A stretch of DNA of 64,000 nt. Origin: Micromussa lordhowensis. Its lineage: Eukaryota; Cnidaria; Anthozoa; Scleractinia; Lobophylliidae. Below, piece after piece: positions 13,101 through 28,100 of this stretch. The translations under genes were made by a program, and so were the position numbers. The notes under the pieces were generated by a model. That model made no database searches. It saw only the letters and a program-made list of their open reading frames with translations, and had not been told where the DNA came from. Position 1 is the stretch's first letter, and each line of letters begins with the position of its first letter. The stretch is from NCBI GenBank assembly GCA_964020085.1, contig OZ026605.1, positions 26,336,998-26,400,997 of the forward strand. The letters run 5' to 3'.

Positions 13101-16100
13101 TACGTTGCCTTGAGCGAGATTAAGGTCTTCGTAGGACGTGAAACCTCGTCTTTTCATGCGAGCAATCTCGAACAAGACAGCTCGAGGACGTGGTTGGTGT
13201 TCAACGATCCCGGGCTAACGACATTGGAAGTTGACGAGCTAGATATCCGCGGACACGCTCACCTGGGCATTCAGAACAAAGCTGGTACTGTAGAGTTCTG
13301 GGTGAAAGAATACAAGGGCGATTTTACTGCCACGCTTCAAGTGGGTGGAGCACAAAGTGTCTTCCTGAACGGTAGCGCCAAATCGGTGATTCCTTTCACA
13401 CTGAGAACGTATCAGGTGATAGTTTATTTCACGTAACTCGTATGACATTTTCTTTGTTTGATTATTTTAATTAAACCATGCGTGTTCCGTATTTGGCGTC
13501 GGCTTCTTTTAGGCTTTCTTAAAAACTATATCAGATTTCGGAATATCAAAACGTTTTGCTCCACGTCCTCTAGCCTGCGAGGAAGCTCCGTGTTTGGACC
13601 GAGCGCGAGGCGCAAGAGACAGCCTGCTTGCAGGCTATGCGTCCTCAAGTTCGTGATTTGTAATACGTCTCAAACGTCCTCAATCTTAACCACTCTTCTT
13701 CTTTGGAGTTTTTCCTCAATGTGGAAAACCGCTGTTTTCATGTTTTTATTTTGAAATTTCATATAAATTGGTACGTCCATCCCTTATAAAACAACATGTT
13801 CTCTTTAGGCCCACTAAATTCCCTTCCTCTTCTTAAGTAAAGAGGCCCCTTTCTTACAAAAACTAATGATAAAAATGTGCCACTATCAAATGTAGGAAAA
13901 GGGACATTAGGTTCTTATCCGTAATGTGCGTCTTTGTGAATGGAAAAGCTTCTAACTATATCTGGAATTTCCAAACCGGGAGCGGCTGTCTTTTCTACAG
14001 GGTTGGTTGTAACCAATCGTCTTTCTAATCATTTTAGGGTTCGAAAGTTTTCCTCCCACGTGAAGTGTATCTCCAAAAATCGTCTATTTACGCCGAGTCT
14101 GAGCTGGTTGGACTTGCAAATCTCATAATCTCACAAGACAGTCGCTTTGATGTCACACAAGATGCGCAGGTCAACTCGCCCACGAAATCTTCCGTGTTAT
14201 TGGATCGTATCACCATTTTAAACGGAGGAACATTTTACCAGCGGACCCCTGAGCCTGCAAAATTAACTGTAAATCTCACAGGGGAGATCATCATCAACGC
14301 AGGCGCATCAATGGACGTCAGCCAAGTTCATCTGCAGGCCCATAACATCTTCATCGACATTGGCGGTGTTCTCACGGCTCGAGGCCGAGGATTTGCCTCG
14401 ATGGGTGGTCTTGGTGCAGGTCGTCAATCTGCTATTGCTTCTGGAGCTGGCCACGGAGGGGCTGGCGGAAGAAGCTCTAGCCAGCCGCTCGTTGGCAAGG
14501 CGTACGGCTCGTTTGACATGCCACTCAATTTTGGAAGTGGCGGAGGACGAGGGTATCAGGAGTTGGTAAGACTGAATCTTCTTCAATTCTAGTTGAAATA
14601 GAAAGAAAACTACAGGCTTATTATAACCACGACCGTGAACTGCCGCTTAATTAAAGTCCCCCTGGTTATGAGCCCCCCCTACTTATAAGCCCCCCTGGTT
14701 ATAAGCCCCCTGCTTATAAGCCCCCCTGCTTGTAAGCCCCCTGCTTATAAGCCCCCCTGCTTAACTGTAATATCTCCTTGATTTTCGAAGGTTGTTGTTT
14801 CATTGTTTTTGTGTCATTAGCCTGGCAGTTCAGGGGGAGGAGCCATCACACTCAGTGCCTCACACATTGCTCAAGTTGACGGGCTACTTGACGTGTCAGC
14901 CCAGGGAGCTGTCAATCCAGGCACCGGTGGAGGAAGTGGTGGCAGCATCCTTATCAAATCAACACTGTTTCTCGGAAAAGGCAAGATAATGGCGGATGGT
15001 GGCAAAGTTGCACCTGCGTCATTTGGAGATGCTGGAGGAGGGGCTGGTGGCCGCATTGCTGTGCATTATCAGAGCACAAAATTCGGGGGCGCGTTCTCAG
15101 CTCACGGTGGAGCTAGCCGGAGTGAGGCTGGGGGACCTGGAACGGTTTTTCTCGCGGAAAACGCGACACACAACACCATGATTATCGACAACAATGGCTA
15201 TCGAGCAACCAAGCCGTATATATCGGATTACAGAGATATATCAAACGATGGTGGAAGGGCCTGGCTCCTTGCGGGTTTCATGGCCGAGTTTACTATCAAT
15301 CTGTTACAGTTGCGCGGTGGAGGTCATTTTGCTATCCATCATCTCAATAACGTTGCGTTTACACTTCACGTAGAACGACTTGAAGGTGACCTTGGCGGTA
15401 TGATCCACGTGTCAGGGAGAGAAAGAGTGTACATCAATTACGCGCCCAGGCTTTTCCCGTCAAGTTTCCACGTGTACAAGGGCGGATTCATTCATCTGCC
15501 TCGTGACGTTCTACTTAAAGACTTGTTTTATCCCAGGATTTCACTGGAAGGCATGATTAGCGGAATGGATAACTTGACCATCGGTGGAGGTGCAGAAGTT
15601 GTAGTGACTGCTCAGGTACTTTCTTTGAAAACTTAACGACTTAAAGGTCTTATAAATGTGGGCGTAAAATCTCAAAATTAACTCCTAGACCCTTTCTAGT
15701 AAACAATTATTTTGCTACCTTGTCGTGGTGGTTTCAGAAGTCAGCTTTGTTCATGTAACCTTTTAGAATTGTGTTAAATGCGTTTTTATGACGGGCAAAT
15801 ATGGTACCTTGAGAACGTTTTTAGCGAGGTACATTTCATGAAGGGTATGAGTTTCTGTCAGTCGTCATCAGCTAGCCGGTCGGTTGGTCGGTCAGTCAGT
15901 CAATAAGACAGTCGTATAGTCGGTCATTTGTTCAGTCAGATAGTCAGTAAGTCTTCAGTCAGTCAGATAATCAGTAAGTCTTTCAGTCAGTCAGATAGTC
16001 AGTAAGTCTTTCAGTCAGTCAGATAGTCAGTGAGTCTTTCAGTCAGTCAGATAGTCAGTCAGTCAGTAAGACGGCTAGCTAGTCAGTCCGTCCGTCCGTT

Positions 16101-19100
16101 GGTCCCTGGGTCCGTGGGTCAGTCGGTCAGTAACTACTCATTCTGTCAGTCAGTGACTCAGTCAGTCAGCTAGCCAGTCAGTCACCAGACAGTCAATCAA
16201 TAAGTCAGTCAATAAGTCAGTCAGTCAATGAGTTAGTCAATCAGTCAGTCAGTCAATAAGTTAGTCAATCAGTCAATCGGTCGGTCAGACAGCCAGCCAG
16301 TCACTCAGCTAGTCAGACAATCATTTAGAAAGCAACCATTTTTTGGTTCTTGCCACATTCTGTTAGTTAATTGTATGATCTATCTACCATTTTTAGGGTC
16401 ATACAGAAGGCTTCAGTAAGAAGACTATCCACTTAAATTCTATGACCGTCATGAATGGCGCGAAGCTCACAGCTGCTGACACGGTCATAGACTCACCTAC
16501 AGTAAACCTGTTGCTGAATGAGAGCTTGAGAGTGATGGCAGGGGGCCTGATACAAGGGAAATGGATCAACATTAGTGCTGGTGATATTGAGGTGGAGGCC
16601 TCTGGTCATATTAATGCAGAGAAACGAGGCTATAAGGCGAGAAGTGGACCCGGAATATCATCAGGTAGGTCAACTGCTGTTGTTCATGTTTATTATATGT
16701 TTCCCATTTGCGTGTAGCGTGCGGATACCGAAGCCCTTCTCAATCACTCCCGTTCATCTATATTCGGAGGCCAATTTGCCTAACTTTTGTTTCGTTTACC
16801 AGTTTCCATCAGAATTCTTCTCTCTCTCTGTGATTTCTTTTCTTCATATGAAGCTGCTATCCCGGTGGTTCTTGCTGTCATTCAATTTCTGCTTCTCTCA
16901 CTCACGCTTATTAATTCATTTATTATATGACTGAGAAAAGTACTTCATTGTGGTTGGCTGCGAGCAGGCCAATTTATCCTTAATTCTTTCCATTCATATA
17001 ATAAATAAGTAATCGTACGAAAGCTCAAACAATTGAGGATTTACAGTATTTAACACTACTAAATTGCACTTACCTAGAAGCTTTTTTCGAACATTAACCG
17101 TAGAGTAAAACCTAATTGTACTCGCATTTAAAAGGTTACCTATACTTACTTATTCGTCCAACCATTCAGTTATTCGTTGGTTCGCTCCTTGGTTGGTTGC
17201 TTCGCTCGCTTCTTTGTTCGTTCGTTTGTTTGCTCGTTCATTCTTTCGTCCTTTCATTTGTTCGTTTCTTTGTTGATTTCTTCAGTTCATCCTTCCTGTG
17301 CCTGTTCCTTTGTTTTTTCTTTCCTCATATATATTTTCTCCTTCATTCCCGGATTCTCTCAAATACATCAACGAAAAGCAATGTTCACGCAGTAGTCGTT
17401 TGCTCTATTCAGCCTAAGTCGTTCCTGTTCATTTCTTTGACGATTCGTTAACTTTTTCCTCGCATACTCTTCCTTAATACCTTAGGTTCTGCTGGCGCCG
17501 GTCACGGAGGCCGCGGAGGGTTGGGTGACCTGGGTTCTTCCCCGGGCCACTCCTATGGCTCCCTCTATGAACCTCTCTCCCACGGAAGTGGAAGTACGTT
17601 GGCAGCTGGAGGCGGGATAATCAGGTTAGCGGCAAGTGGATCTGTTACTATAGATGGCTTAGTTGGTGCAAACGCTGAGGATGGTTACAACGAAACTGCC
17701 GGAGGTGGTAGCGGAGGTAGTATTTGGATATCGTCTAAGAGCTTCAAAGGAAACGGAGTTATCAGAGTCTCTGGTGGAAGCGGGCGGTTCTCGAACAGTG
17801 GCGGAGGGGGTGGTGGGCGAGTCTCTATTGATTTTGACAACCGTACTTTCAGTGGCAAAATAGAGGCCTTTGGCGGAGCAGGTAATAAAGAAGCAGGTGG
17901 TGCTGGGACAATATATCTCTATAACAAGCTCCAAGACTACGAGCAACTTATAGTGGACAACAACAATATCGGTTCTCCTTTGACGGATGACATCGTAGAC
18001 GTCGATCATGATGGAGGTCGGACATGGCTGACACCCGAGCCCAATACAACAGCAATGTCATTTGACGAAGTTGATATTCGTGGCCAATCCCAGCTAGCCG
18101 TGCTTACAACTCCACCCGGCTCGTCTGTTCGGTGGGACATCAGAGGTATTCGTGGCGACCGGTCGGGAATTGTGCACGTCAGAGCCAATCAAGAGTTGCA
18201 GATGACGTTATCGGACAGCCAAGGACAACAACCCGAGCTGCTGTGGGGTGTAAACGTGTATCCAAGAGGTGATCTTAAGTTGCCTCATAAGCTCGTTGTG
18301 GATGGGATAAAGATGATCGTAGCAGGAAGCTTGAGCGGCGCTCAAAGTGTGACAGTGGGAAATAAAGGAAGACTAATTCTCAGGCAAGTAATTCAGAAAT
18401 TACTTTTGCCCTTTTAAGATAGTATTATCCAATTACAAAACAGAACACCCAATTAACTTCATTCACTAGCAACTGGCGACATACGTGAAAGTCTAAACGA
18501 AGTTATTAGGAGTATTTGTCGTTTAGCACGCACAGCATACCTTGATTTAAGCTCCTGCATCGATGAAACTTTCAAAGTATTTTCCGTCGGTAATTGCCTT
18601 TGCTTTTCTATTGTCTTGGATACGTTATGCTAGTAATGTCGTCATTTGACACCTCAAGAACACCTGTTTCTATCCAGTTATTCTATTTCTCTTTAAATGT
18701 GCTAAATAGCCTCAATCATGCAATTTTATTTCTAGGCAGCTCATTGCTCCAAATAACCAATCGTCCAGAGACTTATCCTTCGACGTGATCGAGATCCAGG
18801 GTGGCGGCAGTATCGAAATACAGAGTGATAAAGAAGGCTTTTCAATAACATGCTCAACTTTATGGATACGCAGTGGTGGAGTTCTCATCGCTGACCGACT
18901 TTCGGTTGCAGCTAACACTGTAACGATCGAGCAATCGGGAGTTATTGACCTAAACTTTAAGGTATAACATCAGACTTGAAATACTGCTACAAGTGTAGAT
19001 CTCTGGGTTTGAGTCTTGTGCTGTCAGACGTTGAGCTATTTTTTATGGGCAAATTTGATTGGCTCGAATTTTGAAGAGCTGCGTGAGCTAAAATATAAAT

Positions 19101-22100
19101 TGCTCATACAACTCTCGAACTTTGACGCGTACATAACTCTCGGCATTAACGTTTTTTTTTTTAATCAGTAAGTCTTTAGTCATTAGAAATATTTAAAAAG
19201 CATCTAGTGGCCTTCCCTCTTCTATATCCACTTCTGGGTTAGGGTTAAGCGTTAAATAGTGATGGATGTTCGGGAATTGACTTCAGATACTCGAGGCCAC
19301 TTGCCGTTGTTATTCATTAGATAAGGTGCTGGTATATGCGTTTACCATAGTTATTAAGAGACGAATTTTCAAACGTAAATGTTCTGGAATACTTATTTTA
19401 GTTGCAACCTCAAAGTAAATTAATTGCTTTTCGACACACCAACCCCGATGGCGTTTTTTATGGGCAAAACTTAACAAATTCCTGTACAGTATTTCTTTCA
19501 TTGTAAGGTTAAGAACATTTGTGGTTACTTACTGGTCTGCCGACTGGAAAAATATTGTTTTTCCCTTGTGTCTCATACAAAGCGTACTTCTTTTATACTT
19601 TTTGCTCGTATACCATAAAAAATGAACGACTAGAATTTTCCTGAGGACCCTTTGAACCAGTCAGACGGCTCATCCCTACACTTTGTTCTGACAAAGGGCT
19701 GCCACTCGAAACGCCAGCTTTACAAACTCGCTTTAGCAGTTAATTGGCCATTTATTCATTTCCCCTTTAAGTTGTTCATCGTTACAACTATATGTTCCTG
19801 ATTCTATACCTTATCAACTTCACTAGCTTAATGAACGCATTTATGCATTCTATAACTAAAACTTTTAAAATTGTTATTTACGCAAAAAATTATTTTCAGG
19901 CTGTGGTGGCAGGGTCAGGTCCTGGCGCTGGATCTTCGCACTTTGATGGATCGTCAGGGGCCGGTCACGGTGGTCGTGGAGGTAGGGGCAAATCTCAAGT
20001 TCGCACCGGCGCCTTCTATGGAGACTTCACAAGGCCCCAGGCGTTTGGTAGCTCTGGTGGTGGAGGAAGCGGTAGTAGTATAGCAACCGGCGGAGGTGTC
20101 ATCCATATTACTGCTCAACAGATGCTTCACGATGGACAAATAACAGTTAATGGCAAAGATGCTTTAAGGAACTCAGATTACGGTGGAGGGAGTGGAGGCA
20201 GCGTTTTCATCGAAGCAGGAGGTTTCGACGGATCAGGTGTAATCCAAGCAAATGGAGGTGCAGGTGGAGGCAATGCTGGCGGTGGAGGTAGTGGCGGGAG
20301 AATTGCCATTCATTACAACTCGACATTCTTCTCCGGAATCATCTCTGCTTACGGAGGGGCCTCAACCATAGAGACAGGAGCGGCTGGAACGATTTACAAG
20401 AGAGACGAAAGCAAAGGTTATAGTGTCCTTGAGGTTTTCAATCAAGGTAGGACGCCGTTCAAAGAGACAATCGACGACTACTTCGACTTGACAAGTGACA
20501 GCGCGAGGACCTGGTTGACTTTAAGTCATATTGTTGGCTATCCGGTACCAGCTGCTGTTCAGGACGTAGATGTCGGACCCACCATATACAATGGCCTTAC
20601 AATTGACGAAGTGAAGTTGGGTGGATCAGCTCACATTGCTATTGAGCATGACTCAAGTTTGACTCGTCTGCACACGTTTAGATGGTTCTATGGTACTTTT
20701 GAAGGAGACAGGTTTGGCTTCCTCCACGTTGGACCGCGACAGCTTGTAACAATACCGAACACTGACTACTACATTCCAGTTAACTTGAGGGTTTATCAAT
20801 CGGGCTACATTCAGCTTCCTGAGAGGGTCATGCTTCACAAGAACTCATTGTCTCTAAATGCGGGATATCTAATCGGCGTTAAGGACCTGACAATTTCTCA
20901 GTGCAGTGTTACATTTGGAGCCGGTTCTGGAGCTTTTATCGCAGGCTCTCTACAAGCATCGCGCTTCAAGTTTCAAACCGTCATGATTATGAGTCAAGGC
21001 TTCTTAGACATGGTTGCAACCAACACCAGGTATTCGCTGGAGATGAATTCTCTTGTAATAAACTCAGGAGGGGTCCTCACTGGACGCAATGTCGCGATCG
21101 TTGCGCAGACTGTGACGGTGGACGAATCAGGACTGATTAACTTGGATGCTAGAGGAGAGAGCTGTCCAGCTACAGACATTTACTATGCTGGCTCAGGAGG
21201 CAGCCATGCAGGTTATGGAGGGTTTGGATTTCTTGCAGAGTCCTCGGGAGGCAAGCGAAAAGATTCATTTGGTTCAGTATTTCGTCCTGTAGCATTTGGA
21301 AAAGCTGGATATGCTGGGCGATCTTCTTCAAGTTGTACTAGTGGGTTTGGAGGTGGGATTTTAAATCTGACGGTCAGTGGAACTCTCCAACTTGATGGCG
21401 AAATCACATCAAGGTAAGAACTTTTGTATTTAATTTTTTATACTTTTTTAATTTAAAGATTCGAATTGTGTTTATGAATGAAGTTATACTCTGTCATCTC
21501 CTACTCTTTCCTACTTTCTTTGTCCAACTCCTACTCCTACTCTTTCCTACCTCGGTAAAAGATGCATATTGTTTATTTTATAATTTAACAATCTTAAATT
21601 TAACATCTCAAAGTATGATTTGGTAGTATGACTTGCTAGCAACATGATAGTTGCAAAAAGGCGCCGACTAAAAGGCCTCAAGTTCACTTTACTATTTGTT
21701 ATTTTTGACTAGTGGCGAGCATTCGAAGCACAGTGAAGGTGGTGGCGGTGCAGGTGGCAGTTTGTTTATCAATGCCAGTACTGTGGAAGGAACCGGCTCA
21801 TTTGACGTTCATGGCGGTGACGGAGGGTCCAGTTCAGGAGGAGGAGGAAGTGGTGGTATCGCAGCAATTTACTACAAGACATCATCGCTTCAGTTCTCAT
21901 ACAAGGTTCATGGTGGCGGTGGCAAGAACATCGGTGCTTCCGGTTTCCTGTATTTGAGGAAAACAGAGTCGCAAATGGAACACTCGGAACTTATCTTAGA
22001 AGGAAGGGGTGTTTTGGCTCTCAATACGGAAAGCTCACTTATTTGTGATCCAAAGCTTATTGACTTTACTTTTGATGAGATAAAGCTTTTAAAATCCAGT

Positions 22101-25100
22101 ACACTTTCAATGATTTCATGCGAACAGGGACGTCCTATGACGCTGATTACTAAGAAAATTGTGGGGGATAAAACAGCATGGCTCGTCGTAAAGCCAGATC
22201 ACGATGTTTACGTTGGCGTGACAGGTGTAGCTCAATCTACAATGGAACTTGAATTTAATGCGGAAATTAAAGATGGTGGAACGCTCTCCGTTCCGTCAAA
22301 TTTCTTAATTACCAGCGATACCGAGTTAAACCTTAGTGGTAGCCTTGTTGGTGTCTCAGATTTGACGATCACAAATAACGGAAGACTTGTTCTTAAATAT
22401 CCTGGACATACTGGTTTTAGGATAACACCTCAACAAGGCATGTCTACTGTACAATTTACCTCAGTACGTATTAAAGATGGTGGAAGCATGACTACATCTT
22501 CATCAAACAAAGTAAAACTGAACAGTGATCTTTTGCAGCTTGACTACGGAGCAAATCTTGCATCTGGCATTCCAGTGACTGCAAAACAACGAATAGAGCA
22601 TACGAATGGACCTTCTCTTAACAGGCCAGACTGCCCTCATGGAAACGAAGTTGTTGAAGTAGCGTCAAAGACCTTATATAACCCTTGTGGCGTCGGCAAG
22701 CACATTTTCAACAAAAGAAACGAGTCTTACTTAGTGTTCAAGAACGTGTCAGTGGCTATATCTCCAAACGAAACAATTTACGTAATCATGAATGAGACAC
22801 GCTACAACGTCACGTATTACATTGCTTGTGATTACGACAATTTCAAACTTCTCGTCGGTCAGTCGTGTAGCTTAGCACCAGGGCACTATACATACAACTC
22901 TCTGGAGATACAAGGAGGCGCTACAATGCACATTGAGCCAGGAACGCAAAGAAACAATCCGAGTGCACTAACTGTCTCTAAGCTGACCATCTACTCAAGT
23001 GGCTCTATTATTGCTAAGACATCGGACTTTGTTAATGCCATCCCACCCGTTTCAGATCATGGTGGTAGCTATGGTGGGCTAGGTGGAGGTGATACTGATG
23101 ACAAAGCCCTTTACGGCAATGTTTCATTCCCTGATGATTATGGATCTGTTGGTGGAGGAAGCACTCAAAATCGTGGGAGGGGAGGCGGTGTTGTAATCCT
23201 TAAAACAAAAGAGCTTGTTAACGATGGACTTGTCGATGCCAGTGGAGGAGACGGATCTTCAGGGGCTGGTGGTGGAAGTGGAGGAAGCATCCAAGTAACA
23301 ACAGATTTTCTCAAGGGATCCGGTACTTTCAGGGTCCGCGGTGGAAATGCGAACTCCCCAGCTGGAGGAGGAGGTGGAGGAAGAATCGGAATAACAGTTC
23401 TTCAAGGGCAAAGTGAATTTCGTGGTCTTTACGATGCTACAGGTGGTGATGGACACAAAGGATCTTCAGGAACGGTGCACATTCGAGACCAAAGACAAGG
23501 AAACTCACACGAAACACTGCTTTTCTGGAACAAGGTCGTTGGTTACCCTCCAGCCCGTTTGCCAAGTTCGTCATCTTCTTACACGTACGATGAGTTGCGT
23601 TTAGAAAATCATAGCACGTTCTTAGCAACAGCGCACTTGCTGATCGTCAAAAGCTTCGTTACCGATGGAACTGGTAAACTAACAGTTTCGAATGGCAGTC
23701 GAGTAGATGTCACGAATTTCCCTCAGTCATCCGGAAGATTTGCATGTGATCTTGAGATCTTACCAGGCGGTTCCTTGTTTATTTACAGCCAACCAACGTT
23801 TGTAGGCCCAGGTTCACCCACTGCAGTAATTGCAGGGACTTTGGACACAACAGAACTTATACTCGGGGAAGGCAGAGTTCTAAAAGTGGCATCAGGTGGA
23901 GAAGTTCGGTCCACCAACATGAGGCTTCTTAAAGGTTCTGTAATTCAAGTAGATGGTGATGGCATAATTAAGAAGAGTTTTTCGCATTTGCAGTTCCATC
24001 TTTCTTCGCTGCGGTTTGACACAAATGCACAACTTATCTTTGCTCAAGACAATGTTACTCTTAGGGCTGACTCCTTGCAACTTAGCCAAGGAGTAACTGT
24101 TACGTCAAGTGCCAGTATGAAACGTCTCAATATCACAGCTAATAATATGATTGTGGACAACCAGGCAAGAATTACCACCGATAGTGGGGGCTTCCTTGGC
24201 GGTCCAGGTGAAGCTAAAAGCTCCGGCAGTGGTTGTGGTCATGGAGGGGAAGGTGGCGGAATCCAGGCTGGATCGTCATATGGATCTGTATTTGAACCGC
24301 AACATTATGGCAGCGGCAACAATGTCCGTGGTGGTGGAGTCATTTTCTTAGATATAAAAGAAAAGTTGACTTTGTATGGAGGTATCAGTGCTAGTGGTGC
24401 AGATGATACAGCTGGAGGTGCCAGTGGAGGCAGCATATTGTTACGGGCAGGAACTTTGTCTGGTCACGGAGAGATTGTGTCAAATGGAGGCAACGGACTT
24501 GGTTCTGCATCTGGTGGCTCTGGTGGCCGCATTGCTCTCTATATCACGAATAAGACTCCTTTTACAGGTACAGTCACCAGTTATGGTGGATGCGGGGCTA
24601 CTTGTGGTGCAGCTGGGACGATATTCATCCGTGAGTACGTGGTTGGTCTGCCTCTCAACTCGACAATAGTGGACAATGGAAACAGTAAAACGGAAGCTAA
24701 TACAATTATCATGCATGAACAGAAACTCTCTTACACAATGCGGCTTCTGAAACTCGTCAACGGTGCTCGGCTTGAAGTAGCAACAATACCAAATGTGGAA
24801 ATGAAGATAGCAATTCAGCAACTGGACGGTGATGGAAGCGGACGCCTTCATGTGCATCGCAATCAAACGCTTACGCTGGGAGCCGGCAAAGCTGTGACCT
24901 CAAGACCGTTCATGTTCCCCTGGGCGATGATCGTAGACGAAGGAGCAACGCTTAATCTGGCACTAGTGCTTTTTATTACGCGAACAGCAGTTTTACCCTC
25001 CCTGTACTTAGCTGGAAAACTGAACGGTGGACAAGAGGTTAATGTTGGTCAAGATGCCTCTGTGGTTATTGCAAAAACTGGCATTATTGGAACCTTCACT

Positions 25101-28100
25101 AACTCGCCCGGGATATACTCTTTCCGCTCGCTTAAAGTTTCAAGTGGAGGACGCATAACAATCGAGGCAGATAAATTTGCAAATGCTCCTGTAGAAGTCA
25201 GGGCGATCTCCATTGATGTAGCATTTGGTGGAGTTTTAGAAGGAAGATACCTAAGAGTGATAACACCACTTTTGAACATTGCTTTTAACGGCGTTGTGCG
25301 AGCCGATGGATTAGGTAATCCTCCAGGAGCTGGTTTTGGCGTCGGAAGTTCTTCCTTGTTAACCGGAGGTGGATACGGAGGCTGCGGTGGTGGCAATACC
25401 AACAGTAGTTGTGTGGTGTATGGATCCCTATATAAAGCAACAAAGTTCGGAAGTGGAGGTGGAACATCGCAAATACCCGATGGTAATCATGGTACTTCAG
25501 GTGGTATCATTGATGTGATGGTTTCGCACTTAGTTGTTGATGGTGTCATATCGTCAAATGGTCAAAGCGGAGACAGCACGACAACAGGTGGAGGCAGTGG
25601 CGGCAGTGTGGATATATCCGTCACAGAACAGCTAAGTGGCCGTGGACAAATTAAAGCGGAAGGAGGAGATGGTGTTGGACAGATAACAGGTGCCGGTGGC
25701 GGTGGACGCATCTCTTTGCTTGTAACTGGTGACGATAAGTTTAGTGGCACCTTTAGTGCACGAGGTGGTGATTCTTCGGCTAAAAGTGGCTCGCCAGGAA
25801 CTGTCTATATTGAAGTTGGCAAAACAGTACTTCGTGTCAAAAAGCTCTTTCTGGATAATAGTGGCATCCACTCAACTTCACCGCTTCCAGTGTTTCTCAA
25901 ACAGGCATCCGTCGCTTCTTATAATTTTCAAGAACTCCACTTAAAAGGAAAAGTGATGCTACACGTGGAAAAGAACATGCAAGTTGACAAGCTGGTTACG
26001 GACTCAAACAGTCTCATTTATATCAAAGATAACGTCACGTTTACAGCTGAACCAACTTCTCGGTATTTACAACCTTACTGCAGCTTCATTGTTGAGTCTA
26101 ATGGAGAGATACGTATACCAGATGAAGTGATGTTTCTTGGAAGTAGCAATGTATTCAAGGGGACTCTAACTGGAATCCTAGACATGATAATCGGGGAGAA
26201 TAGAAAAGTAACTTTTTCTTCGTCGGCGCGCACAGCTCGTTACATCGATGGACAATATACCTTTATCACAGACCGTGGCGAATACCGATTTTCTTCTCTG
26301 AGAGTAAAGAACGGTGCCTTTTTTTCGTTTGAGGACGCAAGGTTGAAGAAAGTCCCACTTACTGTTGGAAGACTTGAAGTAAACTTTGGTGCAGTAGTTC
26401 AAGGCAGCTGGCTAGACATCAAAGCTTCTGACGTCATTATACACCCAGGTGCTACCCTTGATCTATCTGCGCAAGGACACGAAAGCGACAAAGGACCTGG
26501 TGCAGGAGGTCGGTTTCAGTCCGATGGAACTGGTGCCGGCCACGGTGGTTACGGTGGGTTGCGACACGGAAATCAAGGGAAATGGTACGGTTCAGCGTTC
26601 AATCCAAACAATACTGGCAGTGGTGGCGGTAGTTCTAGTTATGGTGCAGGAGGAGTCGGTGGTGGTTACCTTCGTTTAATAGTTGTTAGAGTCGTAAAAC
26701 TCGAGGGAACAATCTCAGTAACTGGAGCAAGTGGAGAAGCCTCGAACAGTGGCGGAGGTAGCGGTGGAAGTGTGTGGATCTCGGCAGATGATATCCTAGG
26801 AAATGGGATAATCACTGCAAAAGGTGGTAATGGTAAGGGCACGGGAGGTGGCGGCAGCGGTGGGCGTGTTGGTATTTACTTACAGAAGCCAATGAGTTTT
26901 GAAGGCGTCCTACAAGCACAAGGGGGAAGCGGAAAAGAAGCTGGTGCTGCCGGGACCATATACATTCAAGATAACAACAAACTTATTTCTCTAAAGCGTC
27001 TCTGGATTGATAATCTAGCAGTTGCTATCAACAAGGCTCAAACCGTGCTATATGAAGCAGATGTTGTTAACTACCAATTTGACGAACTTCGGCTGACGGG
27101 AATGTCTCGATTTGAGATATATAATCTACAAAGGAAGTTTCAGACCATTCAAGTCACCCGGTTTGTTTCTGATGGCGTAGGGGAAATTGCCATTAGGAAA
27201 AACCAGACACTTTTGGCAGAGGTTCTTGAAGCAAAAGAGAGCCACTTGACCTTAACAACGAACATTTACGTCGAGGAAGGTGCAAATCTTGTCGTAGCTT
27301 CCAATCTCACTGTTGATGGAGCAACCCTTACTCTGGATGGTAAACTATCAAATGTTAGACACCTCGTTGTTGAATCAGGAAGTGCTGTTAAATTTGGAAT
27401 TACGTCCCAAACAACCTTGATGGAAAACAATAAATTTGTATTCCAGAGTGACCCGGGAACGCAGCAGTTTGCAAGCGTTACCCTCAAAAGCGGCTCCGAC
27501 TTTGGAGCTCCACTGAATCTTAAGATCAGTGTGGGAACATTAGATATGAAAAGTGGAGTAACACTCCGAGGGAAATTTGTTGACATCAAATCCAAATCAC
27601 TGCTTATTGGACGCGGTGCAACCCTAACGACGAACAACAGCATCGACGCAGTGGGAGGTTTTGGCGGCAGTGGGCATTCTTCAGCTAACGGTGGGTCTGG
27701 TGGCGGGCATGGAAGTGCTGGTGGAGTGGGATATAATGGATTGGCCGGTGGAAGTCCGTACGGTACTCTGTATCAGCCAGATCAGCCAGGTCAACCTGGA
27801 GGCAATGGTAGCGCTGGTAATACAGCTGGTAAAGGTGGCGGAGTGATCCAAATTGACACTGATATTTTGGAAAATGACGGATTCATTACAGCAAACGGTG
27901 GACATGCTGCGGAAGGTAGCCAAGCTGGTGGAGGAAGTGGTGGGAGTGTATTTATATCCATAGGCAGCATCTTTTCAGGCACAGGAACAGTTTCTGCTAA
28001 TGGTGGACGTACAGGTGGTGCCGGTGGGTGCGGGGCCGGTGGGCGGGTGGCAGTACATCTCAAGTCTCACTATTCATACCGTGGAACATTACAAGCTCTG

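Noticed and set aside
15855..16320. CRISPR-like spaced repeats
   Set aside because: It is a degenerate tetranucleotide tract without unique spacers, in an animal intron.
18384..18392. GT donor at 18388 for exon 15
   Set aside because: It gives phase 0 while exon 16 must be entered in phase 2; the GC donor at 18384 is the only one that fits.
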